This document shows, piece after piece, positions 1-11,590 of a stretch of DNA of 64,000 nt. The notes below the pieces were generated by a model. The model was not told the origin of the DNA, did not search any database, and worked only from the letters and a program-made list of their open reading frames with translations. The DNA lies in NCBI GenBank assembly GCA_017893485.1, contig CM030360.1:9722597-9786596 (forward strand), given 5' to 3'. Position 1 is the stretch's first letter, and the number at the start of each line of letters is the position of its first letter. Source of the stretch: Hemerocallis citrina (lineage: Eukaryota; Streptophyta; Magnoliopsida; Asparagales; Asphodelaceae). The translations under genes and the position numbers were made by a program.

Positions 1-869
1 AAAATTAAATACACAACCATGAAAAAATAGGAGCATAAAATTTGAATTGTGTTCTCAAAACTCGGCTACATCGAAGCCCTAGAAAAATAAATTTAGTTCA
101 TAATAAGTTTTCAACTAACACATATTTTTGGATTGCATAATAAAATTAGAAGAGAAGAAGAAAAATTTGTATTTATCGAAGATACAGGCCTCGGAATCCG
201 CGCTCCTTCTTTTCTCTTTCCTTTGTTTCTCTCTCTTCCTTCTCCTCGGGTTTCTGCGCCTCCAACCCAACCAGCCGCCACCCCTAATTTTTTTCGTTTT
301 CTTTTGATTTTTGTGCCCACTTCTTTACCAGGCCACCTCGCTCTGTTTCTCCCACCTTCTTTATATAGGATCATGTTAGGGTAGGTAGGATTAGGTTTAG
401 ATTAATAATTATTAGGGTTAGTTAGATAATTATTAGATAATTAACTAATTGATTTAAAATTTTATAGATTAAAATTAATCTATTAAAATTTTAAATTAAT
501 CAATTAACTAGCCCTTTAAATCCACTCAACTTTGAATTTTATTATAAAATTTTATTCTCCTCTTAGTTGACCATAATATTTTATATTGGTTCTTCAAATG
601 GCCAATTTCTAAACACGTGTGGTTGAGTGCTTGAATCTTTCCGAAATCTCACATATAATCAATTTGAAAATTTGAAATCTTTATCTTTGCACTCTTCCTT
701 GACTTCACCAAAAACGCTCATATTTTGCACTTATCCATCTAATTCCTACAAAATCAAACAAATAAATAATATTGAGTAGAAATAAGATAAATTTCAAAGA
801 AATAAACGAGAACTTACAATTTTAATGCATTAATGAATAATAAAAATTATATAAAAATTTCACTCATTA
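1..869 (-). repeat. LTR of gypsy element 1 (partial, 3' LTR)
   Basis: This is the left LTR of a minus-strand Ty3/gypsy element; its outer part lies outside the window. Bases 1-869 match 5381-6265 nearly base for base, with scattered substitutions and small indels. The inner boundary is set where the matching text passes from CTCATTA/CTCATCA into the purine-rich tract (on the minus strand) that precedes a 3' LTR. It carries pyrimidine-rich and AT-rich stretches and no coding potential; the small reading frames near 111-384 in both strands sit in LTR sequence and are not genes. Confidence 0.75.
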
Positions 870-2130
870 AATACACCTAAACTTAAGATTTTGTTTGTCC
901 TCGAGCAAAAAGAAAACCATAAACCAAAGAATAATAATCATAAGTAGGCTCAACTCACCACACTAAATTGTCTCATGCAAGCATCAAATTTTCAGCTTAG
1001 TACATAAACAATAGCAAATAAAGGAAAGCTAAGCATACTCACTTTCTCCAGTGTAATTTGATTCATAATTTCCAATCCATCATATTTCTCATGCAATTAA
1101 TATAATTATATCATGTAATAACTCATTCTGTGATCACCACTTCTCACTACTACAAACCGAGTAGCAAACTAGAGTTTTTTTTTTTTCTTCTCTATATTGT
1201 CATTTGCCTTTTGACGCGAATGCAAACATTTGTGATGAATTCACCCGGTTACTCAACAAGTCACAAACTTAGAGTACTTTTTCATACTCATATTTCAAGT
1301 TACCATTTGATGTAAAATTAAACATTGGTGATGAATACCTCTAGTTACTAAGAAACTCAAAACATTGGAGTAGATAGACTTTATTCATTCAATTATTTGA
1401 TCATTATCACTCTATTTACTTAAACTTTGTTTAGGACTAGATCAAATAGGATAATCACAAGAAATAGCATCACATTTTTCTTTTATGTATAGTCACATGA
1501 CTCACAATTTTGTAAGGAATTCTGAACTTCAATAATCCTAAAGTAAATAAGTATGCTTGATCTTGCCTTATAAGATATTGTCTATCCTTAAAAAAAAAAA
1601 AAATCAATGCTTTAGCACAATAAAGAACTCAAAAGTGTAATGGTAAGCCTAATTACAATACTTTGTTTTGTTTTTATTTTCAAAAAAAATATAAAAAAAT
1701 ATACCCTTTCCCCCCAAACTTGAATATCACATTGTCCTCAATGGGTAAAAAGAATGAAAAACAGAAATAAGGAGAAAAGATCATAATTGCTCCCCTGATT
1801 CATATAAAAATTCTGGCTGATTGGCGTTCATTGTTTCAATCATATCTAGAGTTGTAGTTGTCCAAATTCACTGATTCTTTATTTTCCTGGAAAGCTAAGC
1901 CAATTTTCTTCGATCTCTCTTGGAAACATTTTTCCAGATTCAGACTCCTTCCTACCCAAAAACAACCATCAAAGTAGGTTTAGAAAACAACTTCGTTGGA
2001 AACCCCCAAACTTATGCAATCCTATAAAATAAAATAAAAAATTAAAATTAAAGTAAACTAAAAGAAAAAACAATTCTAAATGCAGTAAAAGAAAACATGG
2101 GTTGTCTCCTAAGAAGCGCTAATTTTTAAG
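870..2130 (-). other. 3' internal non-coding region of gypsy element 1
   Basis: This stretch lies between the protease-end frame and the 3' LTR. It holds no sustained reading frame. Its text is recognisably the same as 6266-7086 and as 18853-19800 in a second element with different LTRs, including a block around 1145-1280 with a T-rich run followed by a conserved stretch. Near 2100-2122 is a short motif (GGGTTGTCTCCTAAGAAGCG) that recurs at 19787-19806. What the region does is unknown; conservation across families suggests a cis function. Confidence 0.6.
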
Positions 2131-2159
2131 TCTTCAGCCAGACGTTGTAGCTGAAATGA

Positions 2160-4595
2160 TTATGTAACGCCAAGATTCAACAACATACAAGCCTCTTTTC
2201 CAAAAATTCTCTTCATGTGTGGATTAAATTTTTTATGCGCATTCCTCAAACTAGATGATAGCGGCTTGAATTTCAGTCGTTTCTTTCTTGAAGATGAAGT
2301 CTTTGATATCCCCACCTCTTTGAATTTCACTTGAGAAAATGGATGAATAGATGGTGCAGCATCCAAATACATAACATATTCAAAAATATTTTCTTTCTCA
2401 GATTCAAGACTTTCTGAATTTGTTGGACATACTTTGATTGGTAACTTTTCAACTTCAGCCTTATGTTTCTCGCCCCAAACTAATTTAGTTTCACTTACTT
2501 GAAAACACGACTGTTCTTCAGTAGGAAACTTTATGAATTTAATGACATCAAACATTACTTGCTCATTCTCAAGCCTCAAAATAAGTTTTTCTTGTTGGAC
2601 ATCAATCAAAGCTGTCCCTGTAGCTAGAAAAGGTCACCCCAAAATTAACAGAATTTGTTCATCTTCCTCCATATCAAGCACTACGAAATCAGTTGGGAAT
2701 ATGAACTTGTCTACCTTTACCAAAACATCTTAATTATTCATCTTGGATACTTGATAAATCTGTCTGCCAATTGTAAAGAAATTGTAGTAGGTTTTGGTTC
2801 TCCAAGACCAAGTTTCCTGAAAACTGAAAAAAGCATAAGATTAATACTTGCTCCCAAATCACATAAAGCTTTATCAAAATAAGAATTTTCAATAGTGTAA
2901 GGTATCGTAAAACTCCTTGGATCTTTCAGTTTAGGAGGCAACATCTTTTGTAAAATTGCATTACTCTCTTCGGTTAACATCACCATCTCATGCTCCTCCA
3001 ACTTCCGTTTATTTGATAAAATTTCCTAAAAAATTTTAGCATACTTAGGCATTTGTTCCAAATCTTCAATAAGAGGAATATTAATATACAATTTCTTAAA
3101 AATACTTAATAATTTAAAGAAATGATTTTCGAGATTATTCTTTTTAAGTCTTTGCAGAAAAGGAATAGGTGGATCATAAGGTGAATTAGGATAAGTTTCA
3201 GAATTAAACTCCCTGGAAACTGTGAGGTTTGAAGCTCCTTTCCTTTTATGAGAATTCTCAATTTGGTGGTTGGCCACCTGCTGCGTTTGTTCCTCCAAAA
3301 TTGGTTCGAACCCATCTTGCTTTTCATCCGCATTTTGTTCTGTAGTTTGTGCTTTTGTCTTCTCACTTGTTCTCCCGCTTCTTATTGTTATTACTTTGAC
3401 ATGCTCCTTGGAATTTGTTACGATGTTACTGGGTAAAGTTCCTATTGTCCTCTCTGTAAGAATATTTGAAATATGACCAGTCTGAGCCTCAATGTTGTGA
3501 ATTGAAGCCGTATTATTTTTGTATCGCCAAATCTGTTATCTGCATATATTGCATAAACATCTCTTCAAGTGTTGTCTTCTTTTCTTGATCTGAAAATTTT
3601 TGATGTGGTCTAATTGCTCCTTGATTGTTGTTCCAAGAAAAATTGTGGTGATTTCCCCATCCTGGATTATACGTGTTCGGATAAGGATTATTTTGATGTT
3701 GGAAATTGGACACGTAATTTGCTTGATAGGAATGTGGTTGAGCAAATGTATTTCCCACTTGGCAATCCACACTTAAGTGATTTCTTGCACAATGATCACA
3801 AATAATATTAGTTTGAATAGCATTAACATTTATATTACATAATTATTTAGATAAAATATCAATATGTACAGTCAATGTGGTAATAGGATCAAGCTCAAAA
3901 ATTTCAGCTGCTTTTCTTGGAATTGCTCTTTCTGAAGCCCATTGGTAACTGTTAGACATCATTTCCTCTAAAAGTTCATAGGCTGCTTTATGAGTTTTTC
4001 TCATAAGAGCTCCTCCAACTGGTGCATCTACCATAGATCAATTTGTAACTCCCAAACCATTATAGAATATTTGAATTTGCAGTCATTTGGGTAGTTCATA
4101 ATGATGACACTTTCTCAATAACTCTTTATACATCTCTCATGCGTCATACAAAGACTGAGTCTCAAATTGAGTGAATGTGGTTATGACATTCCTTAGCTTC
4201 GCTGTCTTTGCCGGCGGAAAATACTTAGCTAGAAATTTTTGTGCAAGTCCTTCCTAAGTAGTAATACCACCGGGTGGTAGAAATATTAGCCAAACCTTCG
4301 CCTTATCTCTTAGTAAAAAAGGAAAGAGTCTCAATCGAATTGCATCATCTGATACTCCATTGTGCTTGAAAGTGTCACAAATTTTTAAAAAGTTTGCAAT
4401 GTGAATATTAGGATCCTCATGCGATAGTCCCCCAAATTGAACAGTCTGTTGAATCATTTTAATGATCGCCGGTTTAATCTCAAAATTGTTAGCTTGTATA
4501 ACCGGCCTCTTTATACTAGATGTTGCTCCATTAAGTGAGGGCATAGCATAGGCTCTCAAAGCCTTATTTTCTTCTCCATTACCCTCGTTTGCCAT
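2160..4595 (-). pseudogene. Decayed gag-protease of Ty3/gypsy element 1
   Basis: Broken polyprotein read right to left in several frames. 4595-4254 is the gag N-terminal part (retrotransposon gag type, with DEDPN-like and LRLFPFLLRDKAKVWL-type text). 4034-3843 is more gag (a LLEEMMSN stretch). 3770-3513 is the Asn/Pro-rich segment with YNPGWGNHHNFSW. 3298-2738 is a protease region with the retropepsin-like CDLGASINLM site and LGLGEPKPT; 2609-2160 is the segment after the protease. Stops and frameshifts separate the pieces. No reverse transcriptase, RNase H or integrase lies between here and the LTR, so the element was gag-protease only or lost pol. Related to 21539-23851 in element 2, which is much better preserved. 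Confidence 0.8.
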
Positions 4596-4752
4596 GATGA
4601 TACACTTGTATGTCCTGAAATATAGCTATTAAAAAAATCGTAAAACTAAAAATAAAAACTAAAAAGAAAATACAAATAATAAAAATAATAAGAAAAATCC
4701 AAATTAGTAACAATCTAGTAATTATCAAAAAATATATATATATAATAATTAG

Positions 4753-4770
4753 TCCCCGATAGCGGCACCA
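4753..4770 (-). other. Primer-binding site of gypsy element 1
   Basis: On the minus strand this reads TGGTGCCGCTATCGGGGA, the type of tRNA-complementary site found just inside the 5' LTR of Athila/Tat gypsy elements. It sits six bases inside the LTR end and matches the spacing of the second element's site at 23949-23966. Confidence 0.75.
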
Positions 4771-4776
4771 AAAACT

Positions 4777-6265
4777 TGATGTGATATTATTTGCAAGTGT
4801 ACAAAATCGCAATATGTAATATAGTTTAAGTGAAAAGAGTGTCCAACCCACAACGACTAATTATTTTATTGAGTACCGAAATAACTCGATCAACTACTAT
4901 TTGGAAAATTGAAATTTGATAAAGAAAGCAACTAAATTAAATTAATCTAAACAACTAACTGAACTAATAAAAAAGAATGAGATCTGAAATTTTGTTGTTT
5001 ATTAATTGCAAAAACTAGTTTTAGGGCTTTTGATTTCACCTAGTTAATCTCACACAATTCATAATTCCATATCACAAGAAATTTTAATTTTCCAAGTTGT
5101 AGACCAAAATCCCCTAATTATTCAATGTTTTCTCTCGAACAACACAAAAAATATCTCCAACTAATAATTTATCATATCTCTATGCAAATTTAATTAATTG
5201 AAGGCTCATTAAGTTCTATGGATATCATTATAGTCACATTAATCGTGGTAAATTATCTCTAATTTCGCTCAATCAATGGTATTTAATTCTATAATTCTAA
5301 ATCACAAATTATCTCTCGGTCTCTCTATGATTTAATAAATCATACAATAGTTGGCCAAATAATTGTAAGCATTAAGAACAAAAATTAAACACACAACCAT
5401 GAAAAAATAAGAGAATAAAATAACATAAAATTTGAATTGTGATCTCAAAACTAGGCTACATCGAAGCCCAAGAAGAAGAAAAAAATTAGTTCATAATAAA
5501 TTTGCAACTACCACACATATTTTTGGATTGCATAATAAAAATTAGAAGAGAAGAAGAAAAACTCGTATTTATCGAAGATCCAGGCCTCGAAATCCGCGCT
5601 CCGTCTTTTATCTTTCCTTTGTTTCTCTCGCCTCCTTCTCCTCGGGTTTCCGCGCTTCCAACCTAACCAGCCGCCGCCCCTTATTTTTTTTCCTTTTCTT
5701 TTGATTCCCAAGCCCACTTCTTTACCAGGCCACCTCGCTCTGTTTCTCCCACCTTCTTTATATAGGATTATGTTAGGGTAGGTAGGATTAGATTTAGGTT
5801 AATAATTGTTAGGGTTAGTTAGATAATTATTAGATAATTAATTAATTAATTTAAAAATTTGTAGATTAAAATTAATCTATTAAAAATTTAAACTAATCAA
5901 TTAACTAACCCTTTAAATCCACTCAACTTTGAATTTTATTACAAAATTTCATTCTCCTCTTAGTTGACCATAATATTCTATATTGGTTCTTCAAATGGCC
6001 AATTTGTAAACGCGTGCGGTTGAGTGCTTGAATCTTCCAGAAATCTACATATATAATCAATTTGAAATTTTGAAATCTTTATCTTTGCACTCTTTCTTGA
6101 TTTCACCAAAAACGCTCATACTTCCACTTATCCTTCTAATTTCTACAAAATCAAACAAATAAATAATATTGAGTAGAAATAAGATAAATTTCAAAGAAAT
6201 AGGCGAGAACTTACAATTTTAATTCATTAAAGAGTAATAAAAAAATATAAAAATTTCACTCATCA
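4777..6265 (-). repeat. LTR of gypsy element 1 (5' LTR, shared)
   Basis: LTR of about 1.49 kb, starting with TG next to the primer-binding site and ending at CATCA before a C-rich (minus strand: purine-rich) tract. The part from 5381 is the same text as 1-869. Unlike an ordinary 5' LTR, it is followed on its outer side (6266 onward) by the 3' internal region of another copy of the same element, so it belongs to two internal regions at once. Confidence 0.75.
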
Positions 6266-7086
6266 AATACCCCCAAACTTAAGATTTTGCCTGTCCTCGA
6301 GGAAAAAGAAAACCATAAATCAAAAAATAATAATCATAAGTAGGCTCAACTCACCACACTAATAGGTCTTATCATGCAAGCATCAAATTTTCAGCTTAGT
6401 ACATAAATAATAGCAAATAAAGGAAAACTAAGCATACTCACTTTCTTAAGTGCAATTATTCATTCATAATTCCCAACCCAATCATATTTGTCATGCAATT
6501 AATGTAATTATATCATGTAATAACTCATTCTGTGATCACCCCTTCTCACTACTACAAACCGAGTAGCAAACTAGAGGGGTTTTTTTTCTTCTCTACGTTG
6601 TCACTTGCCTTTTGATGCGAATGCAAATATTTGTGATGAATTCACCCGGTCACTCAACAAGTCACAAACTTAGAGTTCTTTTTCATATTCATATTTCAAG
6701 TTGCCATTTGATGTAAAAGTAAACATTGGTGATTAGTACCCCTAGTTACTAAGAAACTCAAAATATTGGAGTAGATAGACTTTATTCATTCAATTATTTG
6801 ATCATTGTCACTCTATTTACTTAAACTCTTTTTAGGACTAGATCAAAGGGAATAATCACAAGAAAAATCATCACATTTTTCTTTTATGTATAATCACATA
6901 ACTCACAATTTTGTAAGGAATTTTGAACTTCAATAATCCTAAAGTAAATAAGTATGCTTGATCTTGCTTAATAAGATATTGTCTATCCTTAAAAAAAAAA
7001 TTATTTCAATGCTTTAGCACAATAAAGAACTCAAAAGAGTAATGGTAAGACTAATTGCAATACTTTGTTTTGTTTTTCTTTTCAAA
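6266..7086 (-). other. 3' internal region of a second, truncated copy of gypsy element 1
   Basis: Matches 870-1685 closely (T-rich block, GATGAATTCACCCGG-type text, AAAGTAAATAAGTATGC). The match stops abruptly at about 7086, where GC-richer protease sequence of another gypsy lineage begins. No coding sequence is seen. It marks the remains of a tandem copy that shares the LTR at 4777-6265. Confidence 0.65.
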
Positions 7087-7842
7087 AAACCTCCTCCAGT
7101 AAATCTACGAGCTCCGAGCCTTTGTCGGATAGGAGTTCTACCGCGTCAAGGGGAAAGACTCTACCCCCACTGCGGTCATGCAGCTCGAATGGGCCGAACT
7201 TGATTATCCCAGACTACATCGACCCCGTGATCGGTGGGAACTTCCGCTGCAAGGATAGGGGAGGAAATCGCCTAGAGTGTGCACAGGTCGGGTCTGCCGA
7301 GGATGGCGTTATAGGCAGCCTTAATATTGACCACCATGAAGTCCATTGCTTCGGTCCGAAGGGTAGGGGCAGTGTCGGCGGTCACGTCAAGTGTGACAAT
7401 TCCCTTGATTTGGACAGGGACGCCGAAGAACCCATGAAGCGTGTACCCCTCTGGTTTCAACCTTTCGCGTGAGAGCTTGAGGCTTTCGAACGCAGCCAGA
7501 AATATGATATTGACCAAACTCCCGTTGTCAACAAGGATACGTTGGACTTTGTGGTTTACCATGCCGAGGCTGACCACCAGGGCGTCACAATGAGGCAGTC
7601 GGACGCCTTCGAGATCCTCTTTGGAGAATGATACTGTCAGCCTCTGGTCCCCAAGGGCGGATAGTTATGGACCAAATTTACTTCCCGAACGAAAGCTTTG
7701 CGTGAGGTGTTCGATTCTCCCCCAATAGGTCCGCCGTGGACACAATGAAGGATAGCCGCCCCCCCGGCATCCTAGAGTTCAGGCTCGGGCTCGGGCCGCC
7801 TACTGACCGTCCGGAGAGGAGGTGAGGGCTGCGAATCCCTCT
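7087..7842 (-). pseudogene. Protease fragment of another Ty3/gypsy lineage
   Basis: A frame at 7577-7272 on the minus strand reads as a retropepsin-like domain of the Tat/Ogre kind: the VQRILVDNGSLVNI active-site stretch, then LHGFFGVPVQIKG and AYNAILGRP. The same domain, diverged, is at 49700-50190 in the large Tat element. Frames on both sides (7272-7087 and 7842-7580) contain stops. The piece is GC-richer than its neighbours and is bounded by element 1 on the left and a long-LTR element on the right, so it is a fragment with both ends lost. Confidence 0.7.
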
Positions 7843-8639
7843 TGTAGCACCCCGAATTTTCAATATAATAAACTCATAAATGCAAGGCACAATTTCCAGT
7901 ATCTACCTCAATGTAATAGTAAATATAGCCCAACACAGATAATTTTTTTTCAACTTTTATTACATCAATTCTTTACATGACACAGCGGAAAATTAAACAC
8001 CTTGAATTACAATTCTTTCTTTTACAACACATCCTTTCACAATTTGCATAAACCACATTATCACTCTACCATATGCATCCAAATTCCAAGCTATAGGTAC
8101 CTACCTGTAAAACATGAGGGTAGAGATAACCCTAACCCCCAAAAATACAGGGATCAGCCATAACGGTGTGAGTGACATCAAAAGAAATACAACATAAATG
8201 AAACATAAAGAATGAATTCATAATCAACACACACCAAGTGTAGTACCAATGAAATACGAAATAAAGATAAATAAAGCATGAAAACATCAAGTGAAACTAA
8301 GTTAAGTGTCAAGTGTAGGAAACATGGGTACTCACTCTAAATCACAACCTTTCATATACAAGGAACCATGGGTACTCATACCCTTCACTAATCATGTTTT
8401 AACTTAAAGTATTCATATCTTCAACTCAATCAATTTTCTGAAATTTAATTCATGCACTTAATCCCAACTCTTTCAAAATAACATTTCTTTTCATGAACTC
8501 TTGGTATAGAGTATTCACTTCAAAATTTACTACAGCAATTTCTATGTCATCAAGCATTTTCACGCAAACAAATTATAACATCCCACTTAGGAGAAATGTC
8601 AGTTGCATTGTCGAAAACTTTTAATCTTCTCATAATTCA

Positions 8640-8955
8640 AAAATCAAGTCAGAGAATTTAAATGCTCAAACCCAAATCAGAGAACACAAATACTCAAACC
8701 CAAGTCAGAGAAGCCAAGCTCAAAAATGGTTTTAGACTCCAATGTCAGAGAACATAATACTCAAACCCAAAGTCAGAGAAGCCAAAGTTCTCAAAAAATG
8801 TTTTTTAAGTCCCAAAGTCAGAGAAACATAATACTCACACCCAAAGTCAGAGAAACCAACTCTTCAAAAAATGTTTTGAACCCCAAAGTCAGAGAACATA
8901 ATATTCAAACTCAATGTCAAAGAAGCCCAACTCAAAAAATTTGTTTTAAGACCCC
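8640..8955. repeat. Tandem repeat with CCCAAAGTCAGAGAA motif
   Basis: The motif CAAAGTCAGAGAA and variants recurs about every 30-35 bp, about ten times. Alternating members are followed by ACATAATACTCAAAC or by GCCAACTCAAAAAATG, which gives a higher-order unit of roughly 65 bp. The reading frame at 8726-9058 is a by-product of this repeat. Confidence 0.8.
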
Positions 8956-8992
8956 AAAATGTATTAAAAACTCCCAAAAAAAAATCAAAGGG

Positions 8993-9078
8993 TGGCCTAC
9001 GGTTTCGAACCCAGGATCTGCCGACACATACAGCAGCGCCCAAAGCCCAACACGCTAGCCACCAAGTCCAGTTGGACT
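8993..9078 (-). other. tRNA-like module (A/B box look-alike) in LTR
   Basis: On the minus strand TGGCTAGCGTG (9061-9051) resembles a pol III A box and GGGTTCGAAACC (9012-9001) a B box, about 50 bp apart. Similar modules are found at comparable positions in two other LTRs of the family (12850-12945, 13015-13095, 28855-28930, 29025-29090). Overall it does not fold as a tRNA gene by eye; a relic of a tRNA-derived insertion is likely. Confidence 0.4.
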
Positions 9079-10747
9079 TTGTGTCATAAACCGCAACAAA
9101 AACCCCTTATATTCAGAATCGGGTTCGGATTTAATTTAAAAGAAAACAAAATAAAATGGACCTTCAATTGAACATAAGATCTCTTACAAGTATAGTAGTG
9201 CTCTGTGGTGCACTGGCCAACTAGTAAGTCCAAGTGTGATTACTGATTAGGAGTTGTATTAATGTAATTTTGTTCATACTGTTCTGAAATTGGTTCTTTT
9301 TTGTAAAACTCGTTTATCCAATGATCCAATCTTTTAGGATATTGAAATAAAACTTCCTTTTGACTGAGATGAATTTTAAAACATCAACCAAATAATTTCA
9401 AATTCATTTTAAAAAAATATATTTCTATTTTTAAATAGTTCCTCTTTCCATTTTACAAATAGATTTGTATTTTTTCCAAAACTTGAATTTAAGAATTATA
9501 TTCATTAAATCTAGTTTATGTACTCAATTATACTAATAAAAATTTTGTAATTAAACCCAATCATGCCTCTCCATTACGAGGATTCAAAAGACTCTTTTAC
9601 GCACAAATTTATATTTCCAATAAAACATGGCAATATGCACAAGTTAATACATGTCATAGCAACAATTCAATTTGGTTTTTCTTTCTTTCTTCTTTCTAAT
9701 TATCATGGCATCAAGGCATATATTTAATATAACATTACTTCTACAAATTTTCATACAATCCATAAATTCGACATGTACAAATTTACAAGCATACTAATGT
9801 GATTCATAGTATTAATTCTTTTATTAACATCCTTCTTTCCAATTATCTTGGTGGCACAACAAGATTATTTTTATTCATGGCATACTACATCAACATGGAT
9901 TATATCTACATATTTTACATCAATTTCAATTTATGCTACTCATTCATAACTTTTAGCATGCATTCTCTAAATTTAGAAAGTAAGAAATCACCCACCTCTT
10001 ATGAAGAATTAAATAACCAAGATTGGAAAGACCACTTCTAGCTCCTAGCTCCAACTAGCACCTCCTTGTCCTTCTCCTCCTAGCAATAGCTCTCCAATGC
10101 ACAAAGGTATTCTCTTCTCTCTTTCTTTTTTCTCTCTTTATTTTTATTTAGTTTAGGTGTGACAAGAGAAGAAAGATAAGGGTGTATTTATAGGTCAAAG
10201 TGAGGGTTTAAAGTGCAAAATTATCCACCTAATAAATTACTCTACTTAATTCTCCAACTCTTCATAATCCTAACTCCCTTAACTCCTAACTCTTCATGAT
10301 CCACTTCTTCAAAACTCAACCCCCACCCCCTTAATGTTCAAAACCAGCCATCCCCTCCTTGCCTCTTCATTTTCCACGTGCACGTGTTGTGCACTAGTGC
10401 ACACACATACACAATATTAAATATAATTCCTATAGTTTCAAAATGTGTATTAAAAGTTGCTACATGTCATGTATGAGTCCATGCACAACTTTAAAAATAA
10501 GATTTAATTAATGGGCTTGTCCCATGGGCTTTCTTTTTAATTAATTAAATTAATTATTCGAGTGGGCTCTCCTAATGGGCTAGAATCTCTCTTTAGGTCC
10601 ATGGATTTTATAAAATGCTAAATAAAGATTATGCATGCCAAAATAGTAAATGAGAGTGAGAAATAGAGATGGAAAAATAAACACGTGCATCATATGTGTA
10701 AAATTGAAAATTGCATTTTTAATTAAATAAAAATACGGGGTGTTACA

Positions 10748-11186
10748 GATGACTCTCTAATGCATACTTGTCGGATTCTATGCATTCCATACTATATAGG
10801 TCCGGTGCAAGCCCTTATCGTTCTCCACTTTATAGGGTTAAATCCATTGTTATGCAACTAATCCTACTATGTGATAGAAACAAGATCTAGAATACTTCGC
10901 GAATAGGTCTGACAACCCTCGATGCACAAGCATCATGTAAGCATAGCTCAAAAATCGGAGAATCACCTCCCTGCCGTGTACCCCACGAATAGGCCTACCG
11001 ACCCTCGACGTGCAGATACACAGTACATCCCATCAATAAGCCCGCCGACCCTCGACACGCGAATGCATCGTATGTTCCGTGAATAGGCCTGCCGACCCTC
11101 TACACGCGGACATACCAACTGTTCTCTCGGGACACAACAACACACAGTCCTGGAACGCATCCGTCGGACTAACAACAGAGCATATA
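10748..11186. repeat. LTR fragment with ~48 bp tandem repeats
   Basis: The first 130 bp resemble, in inverted orientation, 14100-14230 and, in the same orientation, 27786-27900, so this is a piece of the same long-LTR family. From 10899 to 11110 it holds four diverged copies of a unit with GAATAGGCCTGCCGACCCTCG (starts near 10900, 10986, 11033, 11080). The solo LTR at 11187 is inserted in it. Confidence 0.55.
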
Positions 11187-11318
11187 TGTAATACCCTAAT
11201 TTTTATTTATGAAAATTATTATTTTGTGTTATTAATTTGTACGTTTTGTGCATGTGCAATCTTGTGATATAAAATTTTTATAATTATTTTCATTACATAA
11301 ACAAATGAGTATACATAC

Positions 11319-11329
<11 letters not shown>

Positions 11330-11365
<36 letters not shown>

Positions 11366-11438
11366 TTTTCTATCGTTTTTATTAAAGCCTATTTTTAAAC
11401 AAACATAAGTACTCTTTTATTTTGAGCCCTACTTAATT

Positions 11439-11513
<75 letters not shown>

Positions 11514-11590
11514 TTTTCTATCGGTTTTATTAAAGCCTATTTTTAAACAAACATAAGTACTCTTTTATTTTGAGCCCTACTTAATTTATT
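11330..11590. repeat. (AT)n microsatellites with duplicated 76 bp flank
   Basis: Two long AT runs separated by, and followed by, the same block beginning GTCTTTTCTATCG (from 11363 and from 11511). A duplication of roughly 148 bp spanning the block plus the dinucleotide run explains the layout. Confidence 0.85.

Larger units (their letters stand above)
7843..10747. mobile_element. Long-LTR element or solo LTR with TGTARCACCC ends
   Basis: Begins TGTAGCACCCCGAATTTT and ends CGGGGTGTTACA, the paired ends also seen at 11187-14650 and 27341-32670. No retroviral coding sequence is inside, so a solo LTR of a long-LTR family is the simplest reading. The five bases on each side (CCTCT, GATGA) do not match, so there is no TSD and one side may be rearranged. 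It contains a tandem repeat (8640-8955), a tRNA-like module (8993-9078) and long AT-rich stretches. Small reading frames inside it have no recognisable product. Confidence 0.55.

Noticed and set aside
111..384. Overlapping reading frames on both strands, repeated near 5508-5717
   Set aside because: They lie in the LTRs of gypsy element 1, are present in both copies with changes, and have no recognisable product.
8726..9058. 110-codon frame on the + strand
   Set aside because: Encoded by the CAAAGTCAGAGAA tandem repeat and a tRNA-like module; repetitive and in LTR sequence.
7843..10747. A TSD for this long-LTR element
   Set aside because: The adjacent five bases (CCTCT and GATGA) do not match, so I do not claim a simple insertion.
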